In this document: positions 63,690 to 64,000 of the stretch, in pieces
How positions within the stretch are numbered: the stretch's first letter is position 1
How the letters are laid out: every line of letters begins with the position of its first letter
From: Meconema thalassinum
Taxonomy: Eukaryota > Arthropoda > Insecta > Orthoptera > Tettigoniidae
Length of the DNA stretch: 64,000 nucleotides
Assembly (NCBI GenBank): GCA_946902985.2
Contig: OX336388.2
Location: 223,036,467 to 223,100,466 of the forward strand
Direction: 5' to 3'
Translations under genes and position numbers: made by a program
The notes under the pieces: model-generated
Seen by the model: the letters and a program-made list of their open reading frames with translations, nothing else
What the model was told of the DNA's origin: nothing
Database searches by the model: none

Positions 63690-64000
63690 TTAAATTTTTA
63701 TTTTCAAATGGTCCTAGTTTACCTTTGATAAGACTGTACACACGATACAACATTAGCTGAAGCAGTCTTAAAACTCCAATCGAAGTGGGTCGAAGCCAAG
63801 ACGAGCGAACACCTGTCATCAGCTGATCGGAGCTGAGCACCTGTTTTAAAGACCATGCAATAGCCACGGCAATAATGACCCCTAATTCCTTCCAAAGAAC
63901 TTTCCACATTTGTGGAACAGAGTTTTTAATACCACAAATGTCTGTCGCGAATATAATTTCTTCTTTAAAGGACACAAAAAGTGAAATGGCAGATGTTTTA
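63690..64000. other. unassigned sequence at the window edge
   Basis: A 113-codon minus-strand frame (63634-63975) begins inside and overruns the Helentron-like element and has no recognised motif. I do not call it a gene. Confidence 0.35.

Overview
The window looks like intergenic or heterochromatic DNA from a large, repeat-rich arthropod genome, most likely an insect. The evidence is AT-rich sequence without any convincing host gene, several tRNA-derived SINE families, Tc1/mariner, hAT-like and piggyBac-like elements, non-LTR retrotransposon tails, and LTR elements whose primer site matches the 3' end of insect-type tRNA-Ser. I cannot name the species. Only three long reading frames are credible: two retrotransposon Gag proteins and one Tc1-type transposase.

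Layout. 1-7 kb: Helitron/Helentron-like repeats, a LINE tail, SINE fragments and a hAT-like MITE. 7.17-10.17 kb: a solo LTR with perfect TGAACCC/GGGTTCA ends. 10-17.5 kb: LINE tails and clustered SINEs. 17.6-30.1 kb: a Helentron-like repeat split by Gag-only LTR element A (minus strand, 18338-29361, LTRs of about 3.9 kb). 30-34 kb: T-rich tracts, SINEs and an apparently intact Tc1-type transposon. 34.2-44 kb: a three-level nest, in which a SINE holds a TTAA-flanked MITE that holds Gag-only LTR element B (plus strand, 34794-43681, LTRs of 2646 bp). 44.5-46.4 kb: a palindrome of about 1.16 kb and a MITE with 190-bp inverted repeats. 46.5-51.7 kb: SINEs, a retroposon and mariner debris. 51.9-56 kb: a repeat split by a Helentron-like element, and other fragments. 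57.5-59.2 kb: a tetranucleotide array with higher-order structure. 59.2-64 kb: a retroposon and more Helentron-like copies.

The most interesting content is the pair of young Gag-only LTR retrotransposons. Both have intact Gag frames, near-identical LTRs and recognisable integration footprints, but no protease, reverse transcriptase, RNase H or integrase. They share a Gag design: a long coiled coil, a retrotransposon-gag core, an Arg/Asn/Tyr/Gly-rich tail without a zinc knuckle, and a C-terminal Gln-x-Tyr-Leu motif. They presumably use enzymes supplied by an autonomous relative elsewhere. The solo LTR at 7.2-10.2 kb resembles element B's LTR at both ends and points to a wider superfamily. Element A also carries a triplicated primer-binding region and sits in an abnormal 98-bp target duplication.

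All family assignments come from reading the sequence. No database search or alignment program was run, and repeat boundaries are accurate to a few bases only where target duplications are described.
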